A model generated the notes under the pieces. That model saw only the letters and a list, made by a program, of their open reading frames with translations. It searched no databases and was not told where the DNA came from. From IMG/VR virus record IMGVR_UViG_3300044700_000275, positions 1 through 21,381 of that record: 21,381 nt of DNA, one strand, 5' to 3'. The DNA comes from a virus. Positions 12,529 through 18,227 of this stretch are shown here, one piece after another. The number at the start of each line of letters is the position of its first letter. The first letter of the stretch is position 1. A program made the translations under genes and the position numbers.

Positions 12529-12780
12529 ATGGAAATTAAAGCTTATACAACCCCAGGATGTTTCTATTGTGAGCAATTAAAAGAACTCTTTAAAAGATCT
12601 GGTGTTGAATATCAGATGGTATTAATTGAGACGGAACAAGAACGAGAACAATTTAGAAAAGATTTCCCTAGAGCTGGTGGTTATCCATACGTATTAGTTG
12701 ATGGAAACCATGTTGGTGGGTTAGTCGAGACAGCAAAATTGTTTTTAGAAAAAGGTTTAGTGGTATCTTCTAAAAAATGA
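12529..12780 (+). CDS. glutaredoxin (CFYC type)
   Basis: This encodes 83 residues. The active site CFYC is at residues 11-14, a YP cis-proline at 52-53 and a GG turn at 63-64, all as in single-domain glutaredoxins. It is a second glutaredoxin in this window, clearly different from the CPYC one at 2610. It probably donates electrons to phage or host ribonucleotide reductase or another thiol enzyme in the cytoplasm. Weak AAAGGA (12512-12517) precedes the ATG by 11 bases. Its stop overlaps the following small gene as ATGA. Confidence 0.93.
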   Translation: MEIKAYTTPGCFYCEQLKELFKRSGVEYQMVLIETEQEREQFRKDFPRAGGYPYVLVDGNHVGGLVETAKLFLEKGLVVSSKK

Positions 12781-12938
12781 AAGATCTTAAAATAAATAGA
12801 GGTGTCGAACTCATGCTTAGGGGGGAGAGACCGAAGGTAAAAGAAGAACCAGACAAAGGTTTTTTTGTTAGTAAAGTTTTTTCGCTCCTAAGAAGAAAAG
12901 TCTACTTCAACTTGGAACTTTGGTGGGAGAAAGAATAA
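12777..12938 (+). CDS. 53-residue hypothetical protein
   Basis: This short gene starts in the ATGA that ends the glutaredoxin gene and stops at TAA 12936-12938. The protein has a basic N terminus with LMLRGERPKVKEEP and a C-terminal half with SLLRRKVYFNLELWWEKE, which may lie on a membrane surface. The four-base overlap indicates translational coupling. I recall similar short cyanophage proteins but cannot confirm. Function unknown. Confidence 0.6.
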   Translation: MKDLKINRGVELMLRGERPKVKEEPDKGFFVSKVFSLLRRKVYFNLELWWEKE

Positions 12939-12958
12939 TAGTAGTTCGGAGTTGAACA

Positions 12959-13186
12959 ATGGAATCAACAATAGTTTACTTCTCAGCAACAGTTTCGTTT
13001 ATATTTCTGTGTGTTGGGGTTATTGCTGGATGGACAGCAAATGAAAAGTTACATGAGTTTATGTACGGTAGAGAAGTAGAAGAAAGATTTCACCCAGAAA
13101 TGTATGATGAAGATGGACAATGGATCAATGAAGAGCTACTAGCAGTTCGCTTCGTCGATGAAGACGAGGATGATTACGAAGACTAA
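12959..13186 (+). CDS. small membrane protein with acidic cytoplasmic tail
   Basis: This encodes 75 residues. A hydrophobic N-terminal segment (about 5-25) forms one membrane helix, followed by a tail rich in Glu and Asp that ends EDEDDYED. GGAG (12948-12951) precedes the ATG by 7 bases. The stop codon lies inside a CTAAATA late promoter motif. It appears in a run of small genes common in cyanomyoviruses. No catalytic motif is visible. Confidence 0.75.
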   Translation: MESTIVYFSATVSFIFLCVGVIAGWTANEKLHEFMYGREVEERFHPEMYDEDGQWINEELLAVRFVDEDEDDYED

Positions 13187-13189
13187 ATA
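13183..13189 (+). promoter_or_regulatory. late promoter motif before DUF6433-like gene
   Basis: CTAAATA contains the TAA stop of the preceding gene (13184-13186) and lies 23 bases before the ATG at 13212. This is the cyanophage late promoter core. Confidence 0.45.
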
Positions 13190-13211
13190 CACATACGAAT
13201 TAAATTAGGTT

Positions 13212-13643
13212 ATGCAATTATTACTCAATGAAGTGCTACAAAAGGTAAGCAACGCAAAAACAAAACCTGAAAAAATAAAACTTCTTCAGGAATATAATAC
13301 TCCAGCACTCAGACAAATTCTGATTGCTAATTTTGATGAGAGTATTGTATCAATGCTTCCAGAAGGTGATCCCCCATACACCCCTAATGAGGCACCAGAA
13401 GAGACGGAACACACCCGTCTAGTCCATGAGTACCGTAAACTCTATCTCTTCTTCAAGGGCGGCGCAACGATCTCTCAGAGCCGTCGTGAAACTCTCTTTG
13501 TTCAATTGCTGGAGGGTTTGCAGAAGGGGGAGGCTGAAGTATTATGTCTCATGAAAGATAAGAAACTTGGCAAGCGTTGGAAGATTACAAAGCAATGTGT
13601 CGAAGAAGCTTTCCCACAAATTAAATGGGGTAATAGGAGTTGA
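13212..13643 (+). CDS. conserved T4-like phage protein, DUF6433-like
   Basis: This encodes 143 residues, mostly helical. The pattern TPALRQILIANFDESI near residues 30-45, a LPEGDPPY segment near 49-56, then YRKLYLFFKGGATISQSRRE near 73-93 and EAEVLCLMKDKKLG near 107-120 agrees with a family I recall as DUF6433 in T4-like cyanophages and related marine phages. The role is unknown, and the name is from memory only. The gene ends in TGA overlapping the TTG start of the next gene. Confidence 0.78.
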   Translation: MQLLLNEVLQKVSNAKTKPEKIKLLQEYNTPALRQILIANFDESIVSMLPEGDPPYTPNEAPEETEHTRLVHEYRKLYLFFKGGATISQSRRETLFVQLLEGLQKGEAEVLCLMKDKKLGKRWKITKQCVEEAFPQIKWGNRS

Positions 13644-13891
13644 CAGTTCAAATCATTCATCAAAATTGTGATCCCTCTTTGGCAGAGGATAAAACTCTGC
13701 CATATACAGCATATATTGTAAAGTACTTTGATGATGAACAATACAATTATGACATTGTAATTACTGATAAGAAATCCGATATCTTTGATTACTACTGGGA
13801 TAAGTATAGAGAAGGTCTTATTGCTTTTAAACAAACCGAAGGTCGTGTTAATCCAAGATTATGGTGTCCAACTAACAAAAAGAAAAAATGA
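13640..13891 (+). CDS. small conserved-type protein, TTG start
   Basis: This encodes 83 residues. The only usable start in this frame after the stop at 13634-13636 is TTG 13640, overlapping the previous stop; AGGAG touches it directly, so initiation may depend on coupling. The protein has an aromatic, Asp-rich core (YDIVITDKKSDIFDYYWDKY) and ends in Lys-rich residues after NPRLW. I recall comparable small cyanophage proteins. No function is evident. The stop overlaps the next gene as ATGA. Confidence 0.68.
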   Translation: MTVQIIHQNCDPSLAEDKTLPYTAYIVKYFDDEQYNYDIVITDKKSDIFDYYWDKYREGLIAFKQTEGRVNPRLWCPTNKKKK

Positions 13892-14154
13892 ACTCAGATC
13901 CACATGGCAACTGGTGTGTTCACTATTGTAAAAAAAGTGACACTACCACATGGAATGTAATGAAGATTAGACGTAGTGATGGTGTGATTGTATCTGCAAA
14001 GACATATAGTGATGTCTTTAAATTTGTGAAATACCAAGAAGCGTTTGATTTTGTGAGGCAATTAATTACTGAAGAACCAGAACCAAAGTATGATGCAACA
14101 GTAAAACGAGTTTGCCTTGCTAGGGAAGATGCTTTTTACCTTTCGGAAAATTAA
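13888..14154 (+). CDS. small hypothetical protein
   Basis: This encodes 88 residues, starting in ATGA over the upstream stop. It is hydrophilic with mixed alpha/beta character, containing three cysteines, a WCVHYC segment near residues 9-14, and KFVKYQEAFDFVRQLI as a likely helix near 45-60. There is no recognisable domain. An AT-rich 11-bp inverted repeat follows two bases after the stop and may protect or end the transcript of this gene run. Confidence 0.68.
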   Translation: MNSDPHGNWCVHYCKKSDTTTWNVMKIRRSDGVIVSAKTYSDVFKFVKYQEAFDFVRQLITEEPEPKYDATVKRVCLAREDAFYLSEN

Positions 14155-14156
14155 AA

Positions 14157-14185
14157 TTTTGTAAAATGTATTTTATTTTACAAAA
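14157..14185. repeat. perfect 11-bp AT-rich inverted repeat
   Basis: TTTTGTAAAAT (14157-14167) and ATTTTACAAAA (14175-14185) are separated by 7 bases. The element follows the stop at 14154 and precedes a TATAAT (14193-14198) by 7 bases. It may be a terminator-like 3' hairpin or an operator. Confidence 0.6.
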
Positions 14186-14192
14186 AATATAG

Positions 14193-14198
14193 TATAAT
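14193..14198 (+). promoter_or_regulatory. -10 box for 50-residue gene
   Basis: TATAAT stands without a recognisable -35 at the right distance; upstream is only the AT-rich inverted repeat. The leader (about 14205-14257) has CGTTCATC twice (14207-14214, 14249-14256) and a UUCG-capped mini-hairpin (14213-14222). An activator-dependent middle promoter is possible. Confidence 0.4.
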
Positions 14199-14257
14199 TA
14201 CATATACGTTCATCCTTCGGGACGGAAGTAAGACAACTCGGAACGGGTCGTTCATCT

Positions 14258-14410
14258 ATGGAAGCAGTCATTCTTACATGCTTGCAAGCACAATTAATCG
14301 TGGGAAGAGTTCATCAACAGAACATTCCTAAGCAAGCTAAGAATGATTTGATTTGGGAGATCAAACAGATCTCTCCAAAAACTTGTACCATAGACGCAAA
14401 AGTTGACTGA
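14258..14410 (+). CDS. 50-residue hypothetical protein
   Basis: This short gene runs from ATG 14258 to TGA 14410. The protein starts MEAVILTCLQAQLIVGRVHQ, an amphipathic or weakly hydrophobic helix, and continues IPKQAKNDLIWEIKQISPKTC; it has two cysteines. It appears soluble and helical. A promoter-like -10 and a leader of about 50 bases precede it. I recall similar short proteins in marine cyanophages and cyanobacteria but cannot verify. Function unknown. Confidence 0.6.
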   Translation: MEAVILTCLQAQLIVGRVHQQNIPKQAKNDLIWEIKQISPKTCTIDAKVD

Positions 14411-14449
14411 AGGAACGCTCTTTAACCTAAACCACTAAGGAGAAACCTA

Positions 14450-14599
14450 ATGTCACAAGCAACATATCGTGGTGTACAATATGACACCGAAACAAAAAGA
14501 GAGGAATTGGTAGCAAACTGGCTTCCAATTATCCAAAAACAAATTGAAAAGCAGAATAAACTAAAGCAAGCACAGCTTGCCATGGCAATGAAAATGTGA
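14450..14599 (+). CDS. 49-residue DUF4278-like protein
   Basis: This short gene starts at ATG 14450 with a strong AAGGAG (14437-14442) 7 bases upstream. The N terminus TYRGVQYDTE matches the short signature of the cyanobacterial DUF4278 family (YRGVxY). The rest is a Lys/Gln-rich helix ending MAMAMKM-like. The family's role is not known to me. Its 3' end contains a sigma70-like promoter (14577-14605). Confidence 0.68.
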   Translation: MSQATYRGVQYDTETKREELVANWLPIIQKQIEKQNKLKQAQLAMAMKM

Positions 14600-14605
14600 T
14601 ATAAT
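14577..14605 (+). promoter_or_regulatory. extended -10 promoter within end of DUF4278-like gene
   Basis: TTGCCA (14577-14582), a 17-base spacer and TG-A-TATAAT (14597-14605). The -35 is half of the perfect palindrome TTGCCATGGCAA (14577-14588). A terminator at 14630-14655 lies only about 20 bases beyond the start site, so the transcript would be about 45 bases. Confidence 0.6.
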
Positions 14606-14607
14606 AT

Positions 14608-14655
14608 ACTTCCGTGTGAAGGAAGTGGGGGGGAGGTTCACCTCCCCTTTTTTTT
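14608..14655 (+). terminator. tandem hairpins with T-run
   Basis: First hairpin ACTTCC (14608-14613)/GGAAGT (14621-14626). Second hairpin GGGGAGG (14630-14636)/CCTCCCC (14641-14647) with loop TTCA, followed by eight T. It is a strong intrinsic terminator for the DUF4278-like gene. Confidence 0.85.
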
Positions 14656-14665
14656 ATGTTATAAT
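14637..14665 (+). promoter_or_regulatory. extended -10 promoter overlapping terminator
   Basis: TG-T-TATAAT (14657-14665) is an extended -10. At a 17-base spacing lies TTCACC (14637-14642), a 4/6 match to TTGACA, beginning in the loop of the terminator hairpin. It would start near 14672 and read the 52-residue gene. Confidence 0.55.
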
Positions 14666-14687
14666 TAGTAGTGTATGTCATGCTACC

Positions 14688-14846
14688 ATGGACAAGGAAA
14701 GATTAAAACTTATAGTTAAAAACTTGAAACTCCTGGTGCAATCGTTAGAATCAGAAATATATTCTGATGTGGATGCTTATAAGGCAGGTCCTACATCAAG
14801 CAAATCCTACTCTAGCGGAGACGATGATGATGGCTACCCCGATTAA
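14688..14846 (+). CDS. 52-residue hypothetical protein
   Basis: The chosen start is ATG 14688, downstream of the promoter at 14637-14665; a longer frame from 14616 would begin inside the terminator hairpins and is rejected. The protein has an N-terminal amphipathic helix (MDKERLKLIVKNLKLLVQSL) and a Ser/Asp-rich acidic tail ending DDDDGYPD. It overlaps the next gene by about 20 bases in another frame. Function unknown. Confidence 0.6.
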   Translation: MDKERLKLIVKNLKLLVQSLESEIYSDVDAYKAGPTSSKSYSSGDDDDGYPD

Positions 14847-15057
14847 TTCGGATTGGAGGTATAAAGATGAAAACTTCCAGAAAAGATCCTTTGTTCTTAG
14901 TGGTTTTGTTAGAATGAAAATGCCCCTGATAAGAGAGGTATACGAATTCTGCGATTACATTATCAGTCAAGGATATCAATTTGATCTTGGATCATTAAAC
15001 GTTGTTGACCAACAAATCAAAGAAGAATACACCAAGTATATGGAGGCTAGTAAATGA
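14827..15057 (+). CDS. small hypothetical protein
   Basis: This encodes about 76 residues. Three consecutive ATG codons (14824, 14827, 14830) follow GGAG (14817-14820); spacing favours 14827 or 14830. The protein is mixed alpha/beta and contains SFVLSGFVRMKMPLIREVYE, with two aromatic-rich stretches and a Lys-rich C terminus. No domain is recognised. Its stop overlaps the next start as ATGA, so it is part of a coupled run leading into thyX. Confidence 0.66.
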   Translation: MMATPINSDWRYKDENFQKRSFVLSGFVRMKMPLIREVYEFCDYIISQGYQFDLGSLNVVDQQIKEEYTKYMEASK

Positions 15058-15329
15058 GATTTAAAGATACAATCAAGGTTGCGAAGAAAGCGATTAAGCT
15101 TGCAGAAAAGAACCCAATGATGTATACTAATGAGGAGATCCTGTATATGAAGAAGGCACTTCGCCTGGCAAAGCAAGGTCTTGAAGAAAAACGTGAACGA
15201 TTGAGTAGAGGATTTAAACCGAATGCAACAACATGGTCAAGTCAAACTAGTGTCAGTGACACCCCAAGCGGAACAGACGATGGGGTATGTAGCGAGAGTG
15301 AGCAATCCTCAGAACCAGGAGAACCCTAA
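15054..15329 (+). CDS. basic helical protein with Ser/Glu-rich tail overlapping thyX
   Basis: This encodes 91 residues. Residues 1-52 form a Lys/Ala/Leu-rich helix pair (KVAKKAIKLAEKNP, KKALRLAKQGLEEKRERL). The remaining part is a disordered Ser/Thr/Glu-rich tail. GGAGG (15042-15046) lies upstream and the start overlaps the previous stop as ATGA. The last 107 bases overlap the start of thyX in a different frame, so the tail may be under constraint from ThyX rather than selected itself. Function unknown. Confidence 0.68.
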   Translation: MRFKDTIKVAKKAIKLAEKNPMMYTNEEILYMKKALRLAKQGLEEKRERLSRGFKPNATTWSSQTSVSDTPSGTDDGVCSESEQSSEPGEP

Positions 15330-15870
15330 CGTCGCTGGTCTGCTCAAGTACTGCATCAATCATCAGCATTGGTCTGTATTTGAGCAGGCACATATGACGC
15401 TGGAGATTGAAACCAACCGTGGTATCGCAGCTCAAATCTTGAGGCACCGTTCTTTCACCTATCAAGAATTCTCACAGCGTTATGCTGATGTGAATTGGTT
15501 GGAGGGTGGTATTCCTATACCTGATCTCCGCAGTCAAGATAACAAGAACCGTCAAAATTCGATCGATGATATCCCTGAAACCACAAAAAAAGATCTCCAA
15601 GCGCACATTAATCGTCACTTCGTTGAAGCGATGGATCTATACAACGAGTTGCTTAGGCAAGGAGTTGCGAAGGAGTGTGCGAGATTTGTTCTCCCACTAG
15701 CAACGCCCACAAAAATCTACATGACAGGATCTGTGCGTTCGTGGATACATTACATAAATCTACGCAGTGCTCATGGCACTCAGAAAGAACACATGGATAT
15801 TGCTAACGCTTGTAAGCAAGTCTTTGTTGAACAATTCCCTATTTGTGCTGAAGCGTTGGGGTGGAACTAA
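15223..15870 (+). CDS. thyX: flavin-dependent thymidylate synthase
   Basis: This encodes 215 residues, the usual ThyX length. The signature RHRSFTYQEFSQRY (residues 74-87) carries the RHRxxSxxExSxRY pattern that binds FAD and dUMP. The N terminus VKLVSVTPQAE and a C-terminal TGSVRSWIHYINLRS stretch also fit. The enzyme makes dTMP from dUMP using methylene-tetrahydrofolate and reduced flavin, supplying thymidine for phage DNA. ATG 15223 is required to include the first beta strand, which forces a 107-base overlap with the upstream gene. The stop overlaps the next gene as TAATG. Confidence 0.97.
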   Translation: MQQHGQVKLVSVTPQAEQTMGYVARVSNPQNQENPNVAGLLKYCINHQHWSVFEQAHMTLEIETNRGIAAQILRHRSFTYQEFSQRYADVNWLEGGIPIPDLRSQDNKNRQNSIDDIPETTKKDLQAHINRHFVEAMDLYNELLRQGVAKECARFVLPLATPTKIYMTGSVRSWIHYINLRSAHGTQKEHMDIANACKQVFVEQFPICAEALGWN

Positions 15871-16133
15871 TGGCTACTTATCCTGTAGTAAATAAACAAA
15901 CTGGTGAGCAGAAAGAAGTGGTCCTCAGTATTCATGATTGGGACCAGTGGAAACAAGACAACCCAGATTGGGAGAGAGACTGGAGTGATCCATCTACTCT
16001 CCCAGGATCTGGGGAGGTTGGTGACTGGAGAGATAAGATGAAGAAAACTCATCCTGGTTTCCATGATATCATCCGCAACAAAATTGGAGCGAAAGCTCCT
16101 CGTAACCGTACCATTCACGACAAGTATAACTGA
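15870..16133 (+). CDS. FmdB-like phage protein lacking zinc cysteines
   Basis: This encodes 87 residues from ATG 15870 (TAATG with thyX); an in-frame GTG at 15861 is less likely. The N-terminal TYPVVNKQTGEQ, the DWDQWKQDNPDWERDWSDPS middle, and the Gly-rich linker followed by a WRDKMKKTHPGFHDII helix resemble FmdB-type small phage proteins. However, no cysteine is present, so there is no zinc ribbon. The family is widespread next to thyX and phoH in T4-like marine phages as I recall. Function unknown. Confidence 0.72.
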   Translation: MATYPVVNKQTGEQKEVVLSIHDWDQWKQDNPDWERDWSDPSTLPGSGEVGDWRDKMKKTHPGFHDIIRNKIGAKAPRNRTIHDKYN

Positions 16134-16134
16134 T

Positions 16135-16890
16135 ATGCCAGTAAGAAAGAAAACCATTCATAAAGCACCTGGACAAGGTATGAGTTCCAAGCAGAAGAAA
16201 CGTCGCAAACCAATTGATGAAGCATACATGCTTCCGATTGAACCTCTCACTCATAATCAACAACTCTTCTTTGATGAGTGGGACAAGGGGCAGATGCTCT
16301 ATGCTTATGGAGTAGCTGGAACAGGTAAGACTTTTATTGCTCTATACAAAGCACTCAAAGATGTGTTGAATGAATACACACCTTATGAAAAGATCTATAT
16401 TGTTCGTTCTCTTGTAGCTACACGAGAGATTGGTTTTCTTCCTGGCGACCATGAAGATAAATCTTCTCTCTATCAGATCCCATACAAGAACATGGTACAA
16501 TCTATGTTCGAGATGCCAGATGATAACTCATACGATATGCTGTATGATAATCTGAAGCAGCAAGAAACTATTTCGTTCTGGTCTACAAGTTTCATTCGTG
16601 GCACCACTCTTGATAACTCAATCGTTATCATCGATGAATGTCAGAACTTGAATTTTCACGAACTTGATAGTATAATTACTCGTGTGGGGCAAGATACAAA
16701 GATTGTTTTTTGTGGTGATGCTTCACAAACAGACCTCGTTAAGATCAGCGAGCGTTCTGGTATCCTAGACTTCCAGCGTATTCTGAATAAGATGCCTGAG
16801 TTTTCTCTTGTTGAATTTGGTATTGAAGATATCGTTCGTTCTGGTCTTGTCAAGTCTTATATTATTAACAAAATCAATCTTGGTCTATGA
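16135..16890 (+). CDS. phoH: PhoH-like P-loop ATPase
   Basis: This encodes 251 residues from ATG 16135, one base after the preceding stop; an upstream start inside that gene would add 24 residues and is unlikely. Walker A GVAGTGKT is at residues 59-66, FIRGTTLDN at 153-161, Walker B IVIIDECQN at 163-171 and the sensor-like GDASQTD at 194-200; RSGLVKSYI near the end is typical of phage PhoH. A basic N-terminal segment (KKTIHK, KKRRKP) precedes the domain. It is a cytoplasmic ATPase with a proposed RNA or phosphate-stress role, not settled. The stop overlaps the nuclease gene as ATGA. Confidence 0.96.
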   Translation: MPVRKKTIHKAPGQGMSSKQKKRRKPIDEAYMLPIEPLTHNQQLFFDEWDKGQMLYAYGVAGTGKTFIALYKALKDVLNEYTPYEKIYIVRSLVATREIGFLPGDHEDKSSLYQIPYKNMVQSMFEMPDDNSYDMLYDNLKQQETISFWSTSFIRGTTLDNSIVIIDECQNLNFHELDSIITRVGQDTKIVFCGDASQTDLVKISERSGILDFQRILNKMPEFSLVEFGIEDIVRSGLVKSYIINKINLGL

Positions 16891-17582
16891 AGTTATTTAA
16901 TCATGTTGGTGGTCTAACGCCAATCGAACTGGAAGCTGAAACGGTAGATGGCAAACGTCTTTACCCAACACCAGATGGAAACTTTGCGTCAGTCACCACC
17001 GTGATTAGTAGCAATAAAGAAAAGATGGCGGGTATTGCTCGCTGGAGACAACGTATAGGAGAGGAGAAAGCAAATGCAATCTCCTCTCGCTCTACCAATC
17101 GTGGAACAAAGTATCATTCTATTGTTGAAGACTACCTCAATAATAAACTTGATCTCAAAAAGTATCAAAAGTTCCCACTTCCTGTGCTGATGTTCCAGCA
17201 TAGTCGTGAAGTTCTTGATAGGATAAATAATATATACCTTCAGGAAGCAGCACTCTACTCTAAGCATCTAGAGTTAGCAGGGCGTGTTGATTGTATCGCA
17301 GAGTTTGATGGTGAATTATCTATTATTGATTTCAAAACAGCAGCAGAACCAAAGCGAGAACAATACCTTTACGACTACTTTGTTCAGGAAACAGCATATG
17401 CCTGTATGCTTCAAGAACTATATGGATTGCGAGTAAAACAACTCGTGACAATCGTTGCTTGTGAAAACGGTGAAACTCAAGTCAAGGTGCTTCCACCAAA
17501 GAAAGAATTTTTCATCAAACTGATGGGTTACATCGAAGAATACCAAGAACGATATGGACAAAAAACAATTATTAGAGGATAG
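16887..17582 (+). CDS. PD-(D/E)XK exonuclease, RecB/MGME1-like
   Basis: This encodes 231 residues. The nuclease core is visible: RGTKYH (72-77) with His77, a Glu at 120, GRVD (132-135) and IIDFK (146-150) giving the Asp-x-Lys catalytic pair, then the Q-x-x-A-Y-A helix (167-172). This order matches the RecB/Cas4/MGME1 group that degrades DNA ends, often single-stranded. In the phage it would act in recombination, replication-fork processing or host DNA breakdown. It is coupled to phoH (ATGA) and its end precedes the gp33-like start by four bases. No Cas4-type iron-sulphur cysteine cluster is seen. Confidence 0.9.
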   Translation: MKLFNHVGGLTPIELEAETVDGKRLYPTPDGNFASVTTVISSNKEKMAGIARWRQRIGEEKANAISSRSTNRGTKYHSIVEDYLNNKLDLKKYQKFPLPVLMFQHSREVLDRINNIYLQEAALYSKHLELAGRVDCIAEFDGELSIIDFKTAAEPKREQYLYDYFVQETAYACMLQELYGLRVKQLVTIVACENGETQVKVLPPKKEFFIKLMGYIEEYQERYGQKTIIRG

Positions 17583-17586
17583 ATTT

Positions 17587-17808
17587 ATGACCGCTGCGAA
17601 ATTCTCGCAGGAAGTGGAAAAGATTGCGCTAAACAATCCAGATATGAATTATATTGATTCGGTTATCCACTATTGCGAGACAAATGAAATTGAAATAGAT
17701 AGTGTTGGTAAGTTGATTAGCAAACCTCTAAAGGAAAAGATCCGTCATGAGGCACAGCAACTTAACTTCATCAAGAAAACAAGTCGTGCCAAGTTGATGT
17801 TAGTATGA
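17587..17808 (+). CDS. late transcription coactivator (gp33-like)
   Basis: This encodes 73 residues from ATG 17587, preceded by GAGGA (17575-17579) at 7 bases. An upstream ATG (17554) lies inside the nuclease gene. The core NNPDMNYIDSVIHYCETNEI followed by LISKPLKEKIRHEAQQLNF matches the small late-promoter accessory proteins of T4-like phages, which bridge the sliding clamp and RNA polymerase carrying gp55. It would activate the TAAATA-type late promoters seen here. The C-terminal hydrophobic Leu-Met-Leu-Val could be a clamp-binding tail. Stop overlaps next start (ATGA). Confidence 0.88.
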   Translation: MTAAKFSQEVEKIALNNPDMNYIDSVIHYCETNEIEIDSVGKLISKPLKEKIRHEAQQLNFIKKTSRAKLMLV

Positions 17809-18146
17809 GCTTCTTTCAATCAGAATTAGTCCGTGGGGACATTCAAGAGATGGTGGATCTTCAGCAGTTTTGCTTTAGATCTGCCATGAACTTTGTTTTA
17901 TTGGATCATGATAGAAAACTTGAATACTTTGACAAACTAGAAGAGTTGGTCGAGAAACAAAAAGTATTCTACTTCAGAATTAAAATGAGCGATGATCCCG
18001 AAGCAGTTTCTGTTAGAGAAACCATGCAGCAGAGTGTTATAATGTTGGGTGCCACACCAGGCACACCAATTGAAAGTATGTTTGATGAGCTCATCGAAAA
18101 AATCCATGTCATGAGAACCAAACTGCAAAGTGGCACAGGGGGTTGA
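17805..18146 (+). CDS. DUF1825-like cyanophage protein
   Basis: This encodes 113 residues, almost wholly helical. The start MSFFQSELVRGDIQEM, the central LEELVEKQKVFYFRIKMSDDPEA (residues about 45-68) and the C-terminal helix agree with the DUF1825 family shared by cyanobacteria and cyanophages, as I recall it. Function is unknown. Being placed between the gp33-like gene and gp32 suggests a part in late transcription or replication, but that is inference. The stop TGA lies inside the -35 region of the gp32 promoter. Confidence 0.85.
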   Translation: MSFFQSELVRGDIQEMVDLQQFCFRSAMNFVLLDHDRKLEYFDKLEELVEKQKVFYFRIKMSDDPEAVSVRETMQQSVIMLGATPGTPIESMFDELIEKIHVMRTKLQSGTGG

Positions 18147-18172
18147 CGCCCGACCCTGTGCCCTGTTATGAT
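18132..18172 (+). promoter_or_regulatory. gp32 promoter with -35 inside a perfect inverted repeat
   Basis: TTGACG (18143-18148) and TG-T-TATGAT (18164-18172), 18-base spacer. The -35 sits in the 13-base loop between GGCACAGGG (18132-18140) and CCCTGTGCC (18154-18162), a perfect 9-bp inverted repeat. It could also be the 3' hairpin of the upstream mRNA. Confidence 0.72.
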
Positions 18173-18227
18173 GTACGAGTGATAAGGGTATCACAGACCA
18201 AATCCAAACCTAATCCTAAAAAATCCT

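Noticed and set aside
14616-14687. 76-residue form of the 52-residue gene
   Set aside because: The extra codons lie in the terminator hairpins and the promoter. The transcript would start after them.
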